Of a DNA stretch of 64,000 nt, positions 44,192 to 54,520 are shown in pieces. The stretch's first letter is position 1, and every line of letters begins with the position of its first letter. A model generated the notes under the pieces. It was not told where the DNA came from. It ran no database searches and saw nothing but the letters and a program-made list of their open reading frames with translations. Location of the stretch: contig NZ_CP110636.1 in NCBI RefSeq assembly GCF_026153355.1, positions 5,146,001-5,210,000 of the forward strand, in the 5' to 3' direction. The DNA is from Streptomyces endophytica. Its GTDB lineage: Bacteria; Actinomycetota; Actinomycetes; Streptomycetales; Streptomycetaceae. Position numbers and translations under genes: made by a program.

Positions 44192-45521
44192 CGAGGGCTC
44201 CTTGCGGGGGACGGCAGCCAGCGCGGCAGTGTGATCAGCAGGGGCAGGGCGAGTGCGCACTCGGCCAGCAGCCAGGCGGCGCCCACCCGGTGATGCCGAA
44301 GGGATGGATCAGCCGGACGGTCAGGCCCAGCACCAGGGCGCACAGCGCCGCCTGGAGGGCGACGGCCCAGGCCAGCCGGCGGCGGGCGCGCGCCACGTCG
44401 ATGGCCACGTTGAGCAGCAGGTTGGGCAGGGCGGAAAGGGCCAGCAGCCGCAGCACACCGGTGGCCTGGTCGGCGTACTCGGCACCGAAGACCGACAGCA
44501 GCCAGGGGGCGGTGACGACCAGGACGATCACCCCGGCGGTCAGCGGCGGACCGGTGTGCCGCAGCACCCGGCGGCCGAGCTCGCTGATCCGGGCGGGGTC
44601 GTGCGCGGCCTCGACCAGCAGCGAACTGCCCATGTTGTAGGTCGCCAGGTAGAGGGTGTACGCGATCACCCACGACAGGGAGAAGTAGGCGTTCCGGGCG
44701 CCGCCCAGGGTGTCGAGCACGATCAGCGGCACGATGTTGTAGGCGGACAGCCGGAAGAGGGCACCGCCGTAGTCGGTGGCGGCGTAGCCGAGCAGCCGGG
44801 GCGGCATCCGCCCGTCGCCGTGCGCCCGTTCGTGGGCCGGCACCGCGCGCCGCAGCAGGACGTAGTTGGCGACGACGAGCGAGACGGCCAGCGCCCCGGC
44901 CCACGACAGCAGGATGCCGGAGCTGATCGCCCAGCCCGCGGCCAGCGTCAGCACCAGGACCTTGACCACCGCGAACACCGCGTTCTCGCCGAGCACCCAG
45001 TTGGCCCGGCGGACACCGGTCAGTGCCCCGTCCTGCACGATGAACAGCGCATAGCCCATCGTCCCCGCCACGAAGAACGGGCCGATCAACGGGCCCCGCA
45101 GGAAGTTCAGTCCGGGGGCGATCAGCGGCACCAGGGCGAGGAAGGCGCCGGCCAGCAGTCCGGCGCACAGACCGGCCGCGGCGTAGCTGCGCAGCAGCAG
45201 CCGCCGGGTGTGCCGGCCGGCCGACGGGACGAACCGCACCAGCACGTCGGAGAGGTTCAGCTGCCCGAAGCCGGCGAGCAGGGTCACCGCGGAGATCACG
45301 GCGTAGGAGCGGCCGACGGTCTCCGGGCGGTACCAGGACGTGGCGAGCACCCAGTAGAACGCGCCGACCACGGCCGTCATCAGCGAACTGGCCACCAGGA
45401 CATGGCCGTTGCGCAGCAGCGGCTCGTAGCGGAGCGCGGAGCCGACCCGTCGGCGCAGCACGACCAGGTAGGGCGCGGCGGGCAGGTCCGCGACGCCCGG
45501 GGGAGCGGTGTGCGGGGTCAT
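44188..45521 (-). CDS. Lipid-linked oligosaccharide flippase (Wzx/MATE-like), one base missing
   Basis: ATG 45521 overlaps the upstream gene stop. It has about 12 TM segments (LVASSLMTAVVGAFYWVLA, FGQLNLSDVLVRFVPSAGRH) as in polysaccharide exporters. Near the end, IHPFGITG is followed in the given frame by nonsense, while VGAAWLLAECALALPLLITL lies in the next frame. One extra base in the CCC run at 44286-44288 restores a 444-residue protein whose TGA overlaps the next gene's ATG exactly. This supports an assembly error. Confidence 0.85.
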
Positions 45522-46852
45522 GACGGTCCCGTTCGGGCGGTGGCGGCCCGGTGGGTGGCGTGGACGCTGCGCAGATAGCCGACCGGGCCGTAGAGCATGC
45601 CGCGCAGCTCCAGCAGGGCCAGCCGGGCCGGCCAGGCACCGGTCGGTGCCGAGCGGTCGTGGGCCCGGCCGACGGCGTGCCGGATGCCGCCCGGCAGCCG
45701 GCGCAGCAGGGCGGGCAGCGCCCCGGGACGGTGCCGCAGCGCGGCGGCCAGGAAGGCGCCGAACCCGGCGCCGTAGCCGAACGCCTGGGCCGGCAGGGCG
45801 TCCGCCTCGCGGCGGTGGCGGTGCCAGATGACGGCGTCGGGCTGATAGACGATGCGGTGCCCGGCGGCCAGGACGAGGAAGAAGGCCAGCAGGTCGTCGC
45901 CGCCGTGCGCCGGGGTGCCGGTGCCGGTCGACGGGTCGAAGCCGCCCAGTTCCCGCAGCACGTCGGTGCGGAAGGCCATGTTGGCCCCGGAGCCGAACTG
46001 CCCGGCGGTGAACGGGAAGAGCGGATCGGCGGGCGGGTCGGCCAGCGACCAGCTGCGCGGGGCGAACCCCTTGCCGAAGCCGCCGTGGAACTCCAGCGCG
46101 GACTGTGCCGCGGTCACCAGTTCGGCGGGCACGATCAGCCCGGTGACGCAGCCGACCCGTGCCCCGCCGCCCTGTGCGCCGCCGCCGTCGTCGAAGGCGC
46201 GCTCCAGGGCGTCCAGCCACCCGGGGTCGGCCAGCGTGTCGTCGTCGGTGAAGGCGCAGATCCGGCCGCGGGCGGCGAGCAGTCCGCGGTTGTGCGCCCG
46301 GGCCAGGCCCGCCATGGATTCCCTCACATACCTGACCCGGGACGGATAACGGGCGCGCACCAGCCGCTCGGCGGCGTCGTCGCGCGGTGCGTTGTCGACC
46401 ACCACGATCTCGTACGAGGGGTGCCGGCTGCGCAGCAGCGAGTCCAGGCACTGGCGCAGCATCCCGGGACGGTTGTGGGTGGCGACGATGACGGTGACCG
46501 CCGGTGGTTGCGCCGCTCCCGGGGCCCGGGCCGGACGGCCGGGACCGGTCCGGAGTGCCTCCGGGGCGGCCGGTGCGGTCAGTTGGCGATGCGCGGCTTC
46601 GGCCAGCGCGTGGTACAGGCCGGTGGTGTCCCCGAGCACACCGTGGGCGCTGACCATCCCGAGCGGGTGTCCTTGCAGCCGCACCAACGCCAACACGCGT
46701 CCACCCGGAGCGGCGGCCGGTGCGCCGCCGGGTGAGCGCAGCTCACCGGGCGCCGCCAGGTCCAGCTCGACGACATGGGCGGGGGTGTAGAGCGAATCGC
46801 GGGCGGCGAGACCGGGGCAGGCCGCTGCGGTGCGCGGGCCGAGGCCGGTCAT
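45518..46852 (-). CDS. GT2 glycosyltransferase
   Basis: A 444-residue protein. After ~115 residues of unassigned N-terminal domain (AHVVELDLAAPGELRSPGG) comes a GT2 domain: VTVIVATHNRPGMLRQCLDSL, EIVVVDNAPRDDAAE, CAFTDDDTLADPGWLD and ANMAFRTDVLRELGGFD. Both ends overlap neighbours by four bases, so it is the second gene of the glycan operon. Confidence 0.87.
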   Translation of the reverse strand: MTGLGPRTAAACPGLAARDSLYTPAHVVELDLAAPGELRSPGGAPAAAPGGRVLALVRLQGHPLGMVSAHGVLGDTTGLYHALAEAAHRQLTAPAAPEALRTGPGRPARAPGAAQPPAVTVIVATHNRPGMLRQCLDSLLRSRHPSYEIVVVDNAPRDDAAERLVRARYPSRVRYVRESMAGLARAHNRGLLAARGRICAFTDDDTLADPGWLDALERAFDDGGGAQGGGARVGCVTGLIVPAELVTAAQSALEFHGGFGKGFAPRSWSLADPPADPLFPFTAGQFGSGANMAFRTDVLRELGGFDPSTGTGTPAHGGDDLLAFFLVLAAGHRIVYQPDAVIWHRHRREADALPAQAFGYGAGFGAFLAAALRHRPGALPALLRRLPGGIRHAVGRAHDRSAPTGAWPARLALLELRGMLYGPVGYLRSVHATHRAATARTGPS

Positions 46853-47679
46853 CGCTTCCCCACTCCCAGGGGCGCCGTGCGCCGGCCACCGGGCCGTTCG
46901 GCGAGCAGCGTCCGCAGCACCCGGCGGCCGTCGGAGACCGCGTGGAGATGCGAGTGCCCGCTGCGGCGGGGAAGTTCCAGGCTGGGCACTTCGGCGACGC
47001 GAAGTCCCAGCCGCAGTGCGTGGGCGATCAGTTCCGCCTCGATCTCGAACCCGGGCGCCTGCGGGTGCAGGTCGTCCAGGAAGCTGCGGCGGAAGGCGCA
47101 GAAGCCGTAGCAGAGATCGGTCAGGGTGGCGTGGTAGACCCGGTTGACGACGGTCAGCAGCGCACGGTTGCCCAGTGAGCGCACCGGCGTCAGGTCGAGC
47201 GAGCCGCCACCGGCGATGAAGCGGGAGCCCTTGACGAAGTCGAAGCCGTTGTCGAGGAAGTGCACGTAATGCGGGATCTCACCGGGCCACATGCTGCCGT
47301 CGGCGTCCATCATGACGATGTATTCGCAGGTCGCGGACAGGAAGCCGGTGCGCAGTGCGTCGCCCTTGCCGTGCCCGGTCTGCTGGACCACGCGCACGGA
47401 GGGCAGGCAGTGCGCGGCCATCCGCACGGTCGCGTCGTCGGACGCTCCGTCGACCAGGATCACCTCGTCGATCGAGGACGGGATCTGGTTGAACACCCAG
47501 GGGACGTTGCGGGCCTCGTTGTGCGCCGGGATCACCAAACTGACGGTGTGTGAGGTCGGTGGGAGGTCGCTCTCCCGCCGCATCGGGAGTGGACTGGTGA
47601 TGCGGTCGCTGGAGCGGCGCAGCGGGCGGCCGCCGTCGACGGTGCGCTGGATCATGCCGGAGGGCAGAGTGGTACTCAT
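46849..47679 (-). CDS. GT2 dolichol-phosphate-mannose-synthase-like glycosyltransferase
   Basis: A 276-residue protein, first gene of the operon, starting at 47679. GT2 motifs: TVSLVIPAHNEARNVPWVF, DEVILVDGASDDATV, YIVMMDADGSMWPGEI and FVKGSRFIAGGGS. No TM anchor. It may charge polyprenyl phosphate with a sugar for the GT-C domain downstream; this is inferred from family and context. Confidence 0.87.
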   Translation of the reverse strand: MSTTLPSGMIQRTVDGGRPLRRSSDRITSPLPMRRESDLPPTSHTVSLVIPAHNEARNVPWVFNQIPSSIDEVILVDGASDDATVRMAAHCLPSVRVVQQTGHGKGDALRTGFLSATCEYIVMMDADGSMWPGEIPHYVHFLDNGFDFVKGSRFIAGGGSLDLTPVRSLGNRALLTVVNRVYHATLTDLCYGFCAFRRSFLDDLHPQAPGFEIEAELIAHALRLGLRVAEVPSLELPRRSGHSHLHAVSDGRRVLRTLLAERPGGRRTAPLGVGKR

Positions 47680-48080
47680 GAGCGTGCCTCACGAAGCGGC
47701 AACGGACGCCCGGGCCGGAAAGCCGCAGGGCGTACCGGAAGGTGAGGGGCGTACACCGGCGGCGCGGCCGCCGGGGCCTGTTCGAGAAGGCGCGGTACAC
47801 CCGTGAACCATGAGGAGAACGAGCTGCGGGGACGCGAGGCAGGAGGAGCTCGCGGAGGAACTCGGTCGCTGTACCCCGGGCGATGAGACGCCGGGTCGTT
47901 CTCGGACGCTGGAAGCGTCGACCACCACGACTGGCAAATGTGCTGTCCGTTGGGGCTGTGGGGCGGTGCCCGCACTGCCTACGGGTGCCAGGGCCCCATC
48001 ATGGACAGGTCCTCGGTGCCGAGTCAAGGGGATATGTCCAAAATGCCGGAGAAATTATCATCGGGGGATGGTGGGGCCGT
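47680..48080. other. Intergenic region upstream of the glycan operon
   Basis: 401 bases without a convincing gene. An AT-richer patch near 48035-48065 (TATGTCCAAAATGCC, AGAAATTATCATC) may hold the promoter; no consensus is clear. Confidence 0.35.
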
Positions 48081-50206
48081 TCAGCCCTCCCCGTCGGCGC
48101 GGGTGCCGCCCGCGGCCTCGACGATCCGCCGGGTGATCTCCCCGGGCCGCACCGGACGGCCGTAGTACCAGCCCTGCGCGCAGTCACAGCCGATCGCCCG
48201 CAACCGCTGTGCGTCCGAGGCCGTCTCCACCCCCTCCGCCGTCACCGACAGCCCCAGCGAATGCGCCAGCGACACCATGCCGCCGATGATCCGCCAGCCC
48301 ACCGGATCCTCCCCGGCCGCATGCAGTTCGGACACGAACGACCCGTCGATCTTCAGTCCGGAGACCGGCAGGTCCCGCAGGTACGCCAGGTTCGACCAGC
48401 CGGTGCCGAAGTCGTCCACCGTCAGCGACACCCCATGTCGACCAGCTCGTGCAGGGCCTGCAGCGCCGGGTCCCGCGGGCCGAGCATCGCGCTCTCGGTG
48501 ATCTCCAGCTGCAGCCGGCCCGGATCGAGATCGCTCGACCGCAGGATCCGGTCGATGTCCGCGATCAGCCCGGCGTTACGGGCCTGCCGCACCGCCAGAT
48601 TGACGTTCATCCGCGGCGCCGCGTCACCGAACCGGTCCGCCCAGCGCGCCGCCTGCTCACAGGCGTGCAGCAGTACCCAGCGGCCCAGCGGGATGATCAG
48701 CCCGCTGTCCTCGGCCGTCATGATGAACTCGTCCGGTCCCAGCACCCCCAGCTCCGGGTGGCGCCAGCGCACCAGCGCCTCCACCGCCACCATCGCCCCG
48801 TCGTCCAGCGCGCACAACGGCTGGTAGTCGAGGAAGAACTCCCCGCGGTCCAGCGCCATCGGAATCCGCACCGACATCGCGTACTGACTCACCGCCACCG
48901 CGTTGCGCTGCGGATCGAACAGCGTCCAGCGGCCGCGGCCCTCCTTCTTCGCCCGGTACAGCGTCAGGTCCACACTGCGCATCGCGGCGCTCGCCGTCGT
49001 CGCGGAGACCGGCTGCTCCACCACCCCCATGCTGGCCCTGACCGCCAGATGCTGATCGCCGATCAGGAAGGGCGGCGCCAGGGTCCCCAGCACCCGCTGG
49101 GCCACCGCGATGCCCTCCTGCGGCCCCTTGCTCCGCTCCATCAGCACCGCGAACTCGTCCCCGCCCAGCCGCGCCACCAGGTGACCCAACGGCGCCACCC
49201 CGGAGTGCAGCCGGTCCGCGACCGCCCCCAGCAGCTGGTCCCCCGCCTCGTGGCCCAGGCTGTCGTTGATGTTCTTGAAGCCGTCCAGGTCCAGCGAGCA
49301 CAGCCCGAACCGCGCCCCCGGCCCCGGATCGTCGAACAGCGCCTCCAGCCGCTCGAAGAACGCCGTCCGGTTCGGCAGCCCGGTCAGCGGATCGTGCGTG
49401 GCCTGATGGCGCAGCCGTTCCTGCAACCGGTGCTGGTCGGTGATGTCCTCCAGCATCGCCACCTGGTAACGGGGCGTGCCCTGTTCGTCGCGGATCAGCG
49501 AGACCGTCAGGTGCGTCCAGATCACCTCGCCGTCCCGCCGGTAGTACGGCTTGTCGCACTGGAAGTTCTCCCGCTCGCCCTGGACCAGCTCGTGGTACGT
49601 CTCCCAGACGCCGGCCGAGTCCTCGGGGTGGACCAGCGACTCGACGTTGAGCCCGCGCATGTCCTCGGCGGTGGCCGCGAACATCTCCTGCAGCGTGTGG
49701 TTCACCACGAGGAGGTTGCCCTCCAGGTCCGCGAAGCCGATGCCGATCGCGGCGCGCTCGAACATCGCCCGGAACCGGGCCTCCGACGCGTACAGTGCCC
49801 GCTCCGCCTCCCGCCGTGCCAGGTCCACCGCGCGCCGGATCGCCTCCTGCTCACGCAGCGTCCGGTCGCGCAGCGCGGCCGACCAGCCCGCGGCGAACGC
49901 CCCGGTCAGCGCGGGTCCCCGGTCGTCCCGCGCCGGCCACTCCTGGAGCAGCTCGATGGCCCGGGCGAGCACCACGGGGTCGGTGAACTGGGCGTCGATC
50001 AGCAGCGCCCCGGCCCGCTCGGCCGGCCCCGGATCGAACGGCTCCTCCCCGTGGGCCCGGCTGAGCAGCTCGGCCGTGCGGTACACCAGCGGGCCCAGGA
50101 CCCCCGGGCTCACCGCGGCCCCGTGGCCCTGCCGCAACAGCCGGGACCAGGAGTCGCGGAAACGGACCGCGGCGGCGTCCACGCGCCCCCCGGCCGGGAA
50201 ACTCAC
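48081..50206 (-). CDS. PAS-GGDEF-EAL cyclic di-GMP enzyme (one base missing)
   Basis: GTG 50206 overlaps the upstream methyltransferase stop. After ~150 residues of unknown type comes a PAS domain (ARFRAMFERAAIGIGFADLE), a GGDEF domain with intact RLGGDEFAVLM, and an EAL domain with intact VAVEALVRWRHPE. At HELVDMG the frame breaks; VSLTVDDFGTGWSNLAYL continues in another frame to 48081. One more base in the CCCC run at 48431-48434 gives 708 residues. Both motifs are intact, so it may both make and break c-di-GMP, which controls development in Streptomyces. The layout resembles S. coelicolor CdgA. Confidence 0.88.
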
Positions 50207-51009
50207 GGCTTCAGCCCCACTCCCGCCAGGCCGCTCAACAGCTCCGGATGCGGTCCCACCGACGCGGGATCCTGCGGACGCCACTCGGGGAGGTAGACCA
50301 CCCCCGGCTCCAGCAGCCGGAATCCTTCGAACAGCGCCACGATCTGCTCCCGGGTACGCATGGTCAGCGGCGCCGACGCCCGTGCGTACAGGTCCTCGTG
50401 CTTCTCCACCAGATCGGGCCGGCCCTCCCGCGCCCCGTGCGACAGCGCCAGCGCACTGCCCGTCGGCAGCGCGGCGGACAGTTCCCGGACGATCCGCGCC
50501 GGGTCCTCCTCGTCCGTCACGAAGTGGAGCACGGCCAGCAGCAGCGCCGCCACCGGCTCGCGCGGACGCAGCAGTTCCGCCACCGCGGGCCGCGCCAGCA
50601 GCTGCGCCGGATCCCGCATGTCGGCCTCGACCACCGCACACAGCGGGTCATCGGCCACCAGCAGTCTGCTGTGCTGCACGGCCACCGGGTCGATGTCCAC
50701 GTACACCACCCGCGCCTCGGGCTGCACCACCCGCGCCACCTCGTGGACCGGGCCGAACGTGGGGAGCCCGGAGCCGATGTCCAGGAAGCGGGTGATGCCC
50801 TCCCCGGCGAGGAACTGCACGGCCCGCCGCAGGAAGGCCCGGTTCTCGCGCATGATCAGCGGCAGGTCCGGCCACATCTCGACGGCCTCCCGGGCCAGAT
50901 CCCGGTCCGCCGCGAAGTTGTGCGAACCGCCCAGGTAGCAGTCGTAGACCCGGGCGACGTTCGGAACGTCCTGGTCGGTGTCCTCGGGCACCCACCGCCG
51001 CCGCGTCAT
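50203..51009 (-). CDS. DUF574-type SAM-dependent methyltransferase
   Basis: A 268-residue protein with the hallmark N-terminus of this actinobacterial family (VPNVARVYDCYLGGSHNFAAD) and SAM-binding FLDIGSGLPTFGPVHEVAR and VVYVDIDPVAVQHSR. The substrate is unknown. Coupled by a 4-base overlap to the c-di-GMP enzyme, which suggests co-regulation. Confidence 0.88.
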   Translation of the reverse strand: MTRRRWVPEDTDQDVPNVARVYDCYLGGSHNFAADRDLAREAVEMWPDLPLIMRENRAFLRRAVQFLAGEGITRFLDIGSGLPTFGPVHEVARVVQPEARVVYVDIDPVAVQHSRLLVADDPLCAVVEADMRDPAQLLARPAVAELLRPREPVAALLLAVLHFVTDEEDPARIVRELSAALPTGSALALSHGAREGRPDLVEKHEDLYARASAPLTMRTREQIVALFEGFRLLEPGVVYLPEWRPQDPASVGPHPELLSGLAGVGLKP

Positions 51010-51177
51010 GGAGCGTCCCTCCTCCCCAGACGAGGGATCCCACGCTGCAAAAAAAGCCTCCTACGATCCCATATCCGCCGCAAGCGGGCCAGTCGGGAGC
51101 CGTGCGCCGTGCGCCGAACGGGCGGCCCGCGCGCCCCGCCGCCGTCGCGCGCAGAATGGACAGCACGAAGGGACGCC

Positions 51178-52959
51178 ATGCCCGGACGCATCGAGGACTA
51201 CGCCCTGCTGGGCGACCTGCAGACCGCCGCCCTGGTCGGGCGGGACGGCTCGATCGACTGGCTGTGCCTGCCCCGCTTCGACTCGCCCAGCTGTTTCGCG
51301 GCCCTCCTCGGCGACGAACGGCAGGGCCACTGGCGGCTCGCCCCGGTCTCCGGCGGGCCGTGCGACGGCCGGGCCTACCGCGGCGACACCCTGATCCTGG
51401 AGAGCACCTGGGAGACCCCCGACGGCGCCGTCCGGGTCGTCGACTTCATGCCGCAGCGCGACCAGTCACCGCGCCTGGTCCGCCTCGTCGAGGGCCTGCG
51501 CGGCAGCGTCGAGATGCGCGGCGACCTGCGGCTCCGCTTCAACTACGGCCGGATCACACCCTGGGTGCGGCGCACCGAGCACCACCGCATCGCGGTCGCC
51601 GGACCGGACTCCGCCTGGCTGCGGCTCGCCCCCGGCGTGCACACCTACGGCCAGGACACCAGCACCCGCTCGGACTTCACCGTACGGGCCGGCGAGACGG
51701 TGCCGTTCGTCCTGACCTGGCAGCCCTCCCACCTGCCCAACGCCCACCGGGTCGACCCGGACCGCGCCCTGCGGGAGACCACCGAGGCCTGGCGGCGCTG
51801 GACGGCCGGCTGCCGCTACGACGGCGAATGGCGCGAGGCCGTCCTGCGCTCCCTGATCACCCTCAAGGCGCTCGCCTACCGGCCGACCGGCGGGATCGTC
51901 GCCGCCGCCACCGCCTCGCTGCCCGAACACCTCGGCGGCGTACGCAACTGGGACTACCGCTTCTGCTGGCTGCGCGACTCCAGCATGACGCTGTCCGCGC
52001 TGCTGCGCGGCGGCTTCCGCGAGGAGGCGGCCGCCTGGCGGCAGTGGCTGGTTCGGGCCATCGCCGGCGACCCGCGGGACCTGCAGAGCGTCTACGGCGT
52101 CGCCGGTGAACGGCGGCTGCCCGAGACCGCCGCCGACTGGCTGCCCGGCTACGAGCACTCCGCCCCGGTCCGCTTCGGCAACGCCGCCGTCGACCAGCTC
52201 CAGCTCGACGTCTACGGCGAGGTCGTCGACACCCTCTACCTCGCGCTGCGGGCCGGCATCCCGATGGAACGCCATGTCTGGGGCCTGCTGCGGACCTTGA
52301 TGTCCTTCATCGAGGCGCACTGGCAGGACCCGGACGAGGGCCTGTGGGAGGGCCGCGGCGGCCGCCGGCACTGGGTGCACTCCAAGGTCATGTCCTGGGT
52401 CGCCGCGGACCGTGCGGTCCGGATGGCGCACCTGACCGGCCTCGCGGCCCCCGTCAACCGCTGGCGGGCGATGCGCGACGCGGTGCACGCCGACGTCTGC
52501 GCGCACGGTTACGACCGGGAACGCGGGGTGTTCGTCCAGCACTACGGCAGCCGGGAACTGGACGCGGCCACCCTGTTCATCGTCAAGACCGGCTTCCTGC
52601 CGCCCGACGACCCCCGGGTTGTGCGCACCGTCGACGCGGTGCGCGACGGACTCGACCACGCCGGCTTCCACCGCCGCTACGCCGGACGGGCCGCGGTCGA
52701 CGGACTGCCCGGCACCGAAGGCGCCTTCCTCGCCTGCTCGTTGTGGCTCGCCGACGCACTGGCCGCGACCGGCCGGCACGACGCCGCCCGGGAACTCTTC
52801 GCCCGGGTGCTGTCGGCGGCCAACGACGTCGGCCTGCTCTCCGAGGAATGGGACCCCGAGCAACGCCGCCAACTGGGCAACACCCCGCAGGCGTTCACCC
52901 ATGTCGCGCTGGTGAACACGGCGTTCCTGCTGTCCGAGGACGCCGCCGTCGCCGCATGA
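51178..52959 (+). CDS. Glycoside hydrolase family 15 protein
   Basis: A 593-residue protein from ATG 51178. The N-terminus (RIEDYALLGDLQTAALVGRD) and (SIDWLCLPRFDSPSCFAALL) match GH15-like trehalase/glucoamylase relatives, followed by an (alpha/alpha)6 barrel with NWDYRFCWLRDSSMTL and a late EEWDPEQRRQLGNTPQAFTH. It has no signal peptide, so it is cytoplasmic and may act on trehalose or glycogen-derived glucans. Divergent from the DUF574 gene with a 168-base spacer containing an A7 tract. Confidence 0.88.
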   Translation: MPGRIEDYALLGDLQTAALVGRDGSIDWLCLPRFDSPSCFAALLGDERQGHWRLAPVSGGPCDGRAYRGDTLILESTWETPDGAVRVVDFMPQRDQSPRLVRLVEGLRGSVEMRGDLRLRFNYGRITPWVRRTEHHRIAVAGPDSAWLRLAPGVHTYGQDTSTRSDFTVRAGETVPFVLTWQPSHLPNAHRVDPDRALRETTEAWRRWTAGCRYDGEWREAVLRSLITLKALAYRPTGGIVAAATASLPEHLGGVRNWDYRFCWLRDSSMTLSALLRGGFREEAAAWRQWLVRAIAGDPRDLQSVYGVAGERRLPETAADWLPGYEHSAPVRFGNAAVDQLQLDVYGEVVDTLYLALRAGIPMERHVWGLLRTLMSFIEAHWQDPDEGLWEGRGGRRHWVHSKVMSWVAADRAVRMAHLTGLAAPVNRWRAMRDAVHADVCAHGYDRERGVFVQHYGSRELDAATLFIVKTGFLPPDDPRVVRTVDAVRDGLDHAGFHRRYAGRAAVDGLPGTEGAFLACSLWLADALAATGRHDAARELFARVLSAANDVGLLSEEWDPEQRRQLGNTPQAFTHVALVNTAFLLSEDAAVAA

Positions 52960-53017
52960 CGCGGCCCGTACCCGGACAACTCCCTTCGCCCGCTTGCCCG
53001 TTCACCCGCCGGCCCGT

Positions 53018-54118
53018 TCAGCCGCGCAGCGCCCCGTAGCGCCGCAGCGCGCCCCGCACCCGGGACCGCAGCCACGGCCGGGCGGTGATGAAGTCCCGCG
53101 CCGTGCGCTCGGCCGCGTCGTGCAGCAGGGCGCCGCCCGCCACCAGCGTCGGCCGCCACAACAGGCCCTGTGGCAGGGCGCGTTCCTCGGTGGTGAACGC
53201 CTGCTTGTACTCCGAGTCGCCGGTGCCCAGGTCGACGGTGGTCACCCCCAGCTCCGCTGCGGTCGCGATCACCCGGCCGAGCAGCACCGTACCGGGCGAA
53301 TGCGCCGCGTACCGGTGGTCGAAGGCGGTGACGCAACAGGTCAGCACGGTCGCCGAACGCAACGTGAGCTGCATCGCCGCCGGCTCGTCACCGAGGTACA
53401 GCACGGACAGCGCGCCGGTGCACGTCGGCGTGCGCAGCCCCGCCAAGGCGTGCGCCAGCTCCGAACCGCGCTCCGCGGCCAGCGGATCGGACCAGCCGCT
53501 CGCCCGGTACTGCGCCGACTTCCACCGCAGCATCGTCCCCAGCAGCCGCGGATCGCGCTCGTCGAAGACGTACCGCACCGGCACCGCGCCGCGCGCCAGC
53601 CGGTTCTCGTGCTTGCGCAGGGTCTTCGCCGAGGCGGGCGAGCGCCGCCGGACGGCCGTGCGATGGGCCTCGTAGCCCTCGCTCAGATCCGCCAGCGGAC
53701 TCGGCACCCGGCCCAGCAGCCGGACCCCGGGCGGCACCGCCGTACCCGCCCCGCCGAGCGGCGGACCGGCCGGCTCGGCCTGCACGAACCGCCACACCGC
53801 CAGCCCGCAGGCGGCCAGCACGGCACGGTAGTCGGGCCGCGGCAGCCCCGGCTCGCAGAGCAGCCCGCCCACGTCCGTGAAGCCCTTGCCGATGACCTCG
53901 CCGACGCCGTGCCCGCGCTCCTCGAAGCCCAGCCAGCCGCACCGGCCGTCGCTCTCCAGCACCGCGACCCGGGCGGACGGACGGACCCCGCCGACCGCCC
54001 GCGCGAAGTCCGGGGACAGCACCGGATGGGCCGCACCGCCGGGCGCGGACAGTGCCCGCGCCCAGCGCTCGGCCCGCACACCGCCGAGCGCACCGGCCGC
54101 CAGGACCTCGATGTCCAT
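53018..54118 (-). CDS. GNAT/BioF2-like acetyltransferase
   Basis: A 366-residue protein. The second half holds the BioF2-type domain (RKHENRLARGAVPVRYVFDE, MLRWKSAQYRASG, SVLYLGDEPAAMQLTLRS, TVDLGTGDSEYKQAF), as in CelD/FemAB-like acyltransferases of exopolysaccharide or cell-wall pathways. The acceptor is unknown. Confidence 0.8.
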   Translation of the reverse strand: MDIEVLAAGALGGVRAERWARALSAPGGAAHPVLSPDFARAVGGVRPSARVAVLESDGRCGWLGFEERGHGVGEVIGKGFTDVGGLLCEPGLPRPDYRAVLAACGLAVWRFVQAEPAGPPLGGAGTAVPPGVRLLGRVPSPLADLSEGYEAHRTAVRRRSPASAKTLRKHENRLARGAVPVRYVFDERDPRLLGTMLRWKSAQYRASGWSDPLAAERGSELAHALAGLRTPTCTGALSVLYLGDEPAAMQLTLRSATVLTCCVTAFDHRYAAHSPGTVLLGRVIATAAELGVTTVDLGTGDSEYKQAFTTEERALPQGLLWRPTLVAGGALLHDAAERTARDFITARPWLRSRVRGALRRYGALRG

Positions 54119-54216
54119 CCCCAGCGCCTCCGCCTCCCGCGCCGCAGCCGCCGGCGCGGGGTTGTCGGGAGATCCGGAAGCAGGCCCTCAGGAGCGTCCC
54201 CCGGAGCGTGCGGCCG

Positions 54217-54408
54217 TCACGGCAGATACCGCTCGATGGCGCCCGGCCCCTCCTCCTCGATGAGCCGCCTGGCCCATGCCAGGCTCGACGGGGTGGGCTC
54301 GCGCCCGGACGCCCGCACCAGGTCCTCCGGGTCGTAGGGCCGCTCGCTACCGGTGTACAGCTCGGCCGGCCGGTGCTCGGCCGGCTGCTCCTTGCCGTTG
54401 GTCGTCAC
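54217..54408 (-). CDS. Small conserved hypothetical protein
   Basis: A 63-residue charged protein from ATG 54408 behind AGGAGG. It contains SERPYDPEDLVRASGREPTP and a helical C-terminus (ARRLIEEEGPGAIERYLP). No domain is recognised. The good ribosome-binding site and coding bias support it as real. Confidence 0.65.
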   Translation of the reverse strand: MTTNGKEQPAEHRPAELYTGSERPYDPEDLVRASGREPTPSSLAWARRLIEEEGPGAIERYLP

Positions 54409-54520
54409 AGGTCCTCCTTCGTCCGCGCCCGCCGGGTCGCCGGGACCTCGCTTGGTTCCATGATGGGGCGGTCACCGAACACCCGCACGACGTGCGCCGG
54501 GCCGCGGCCCCCGCACCCGG

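Noticed and set aside
44188..44288. Programmed frameshifting at the flippase 3' end
   Set aside because: There is no slippery heptamer with a downstream structure, and the same kind of indel occurs in unrelated genes.
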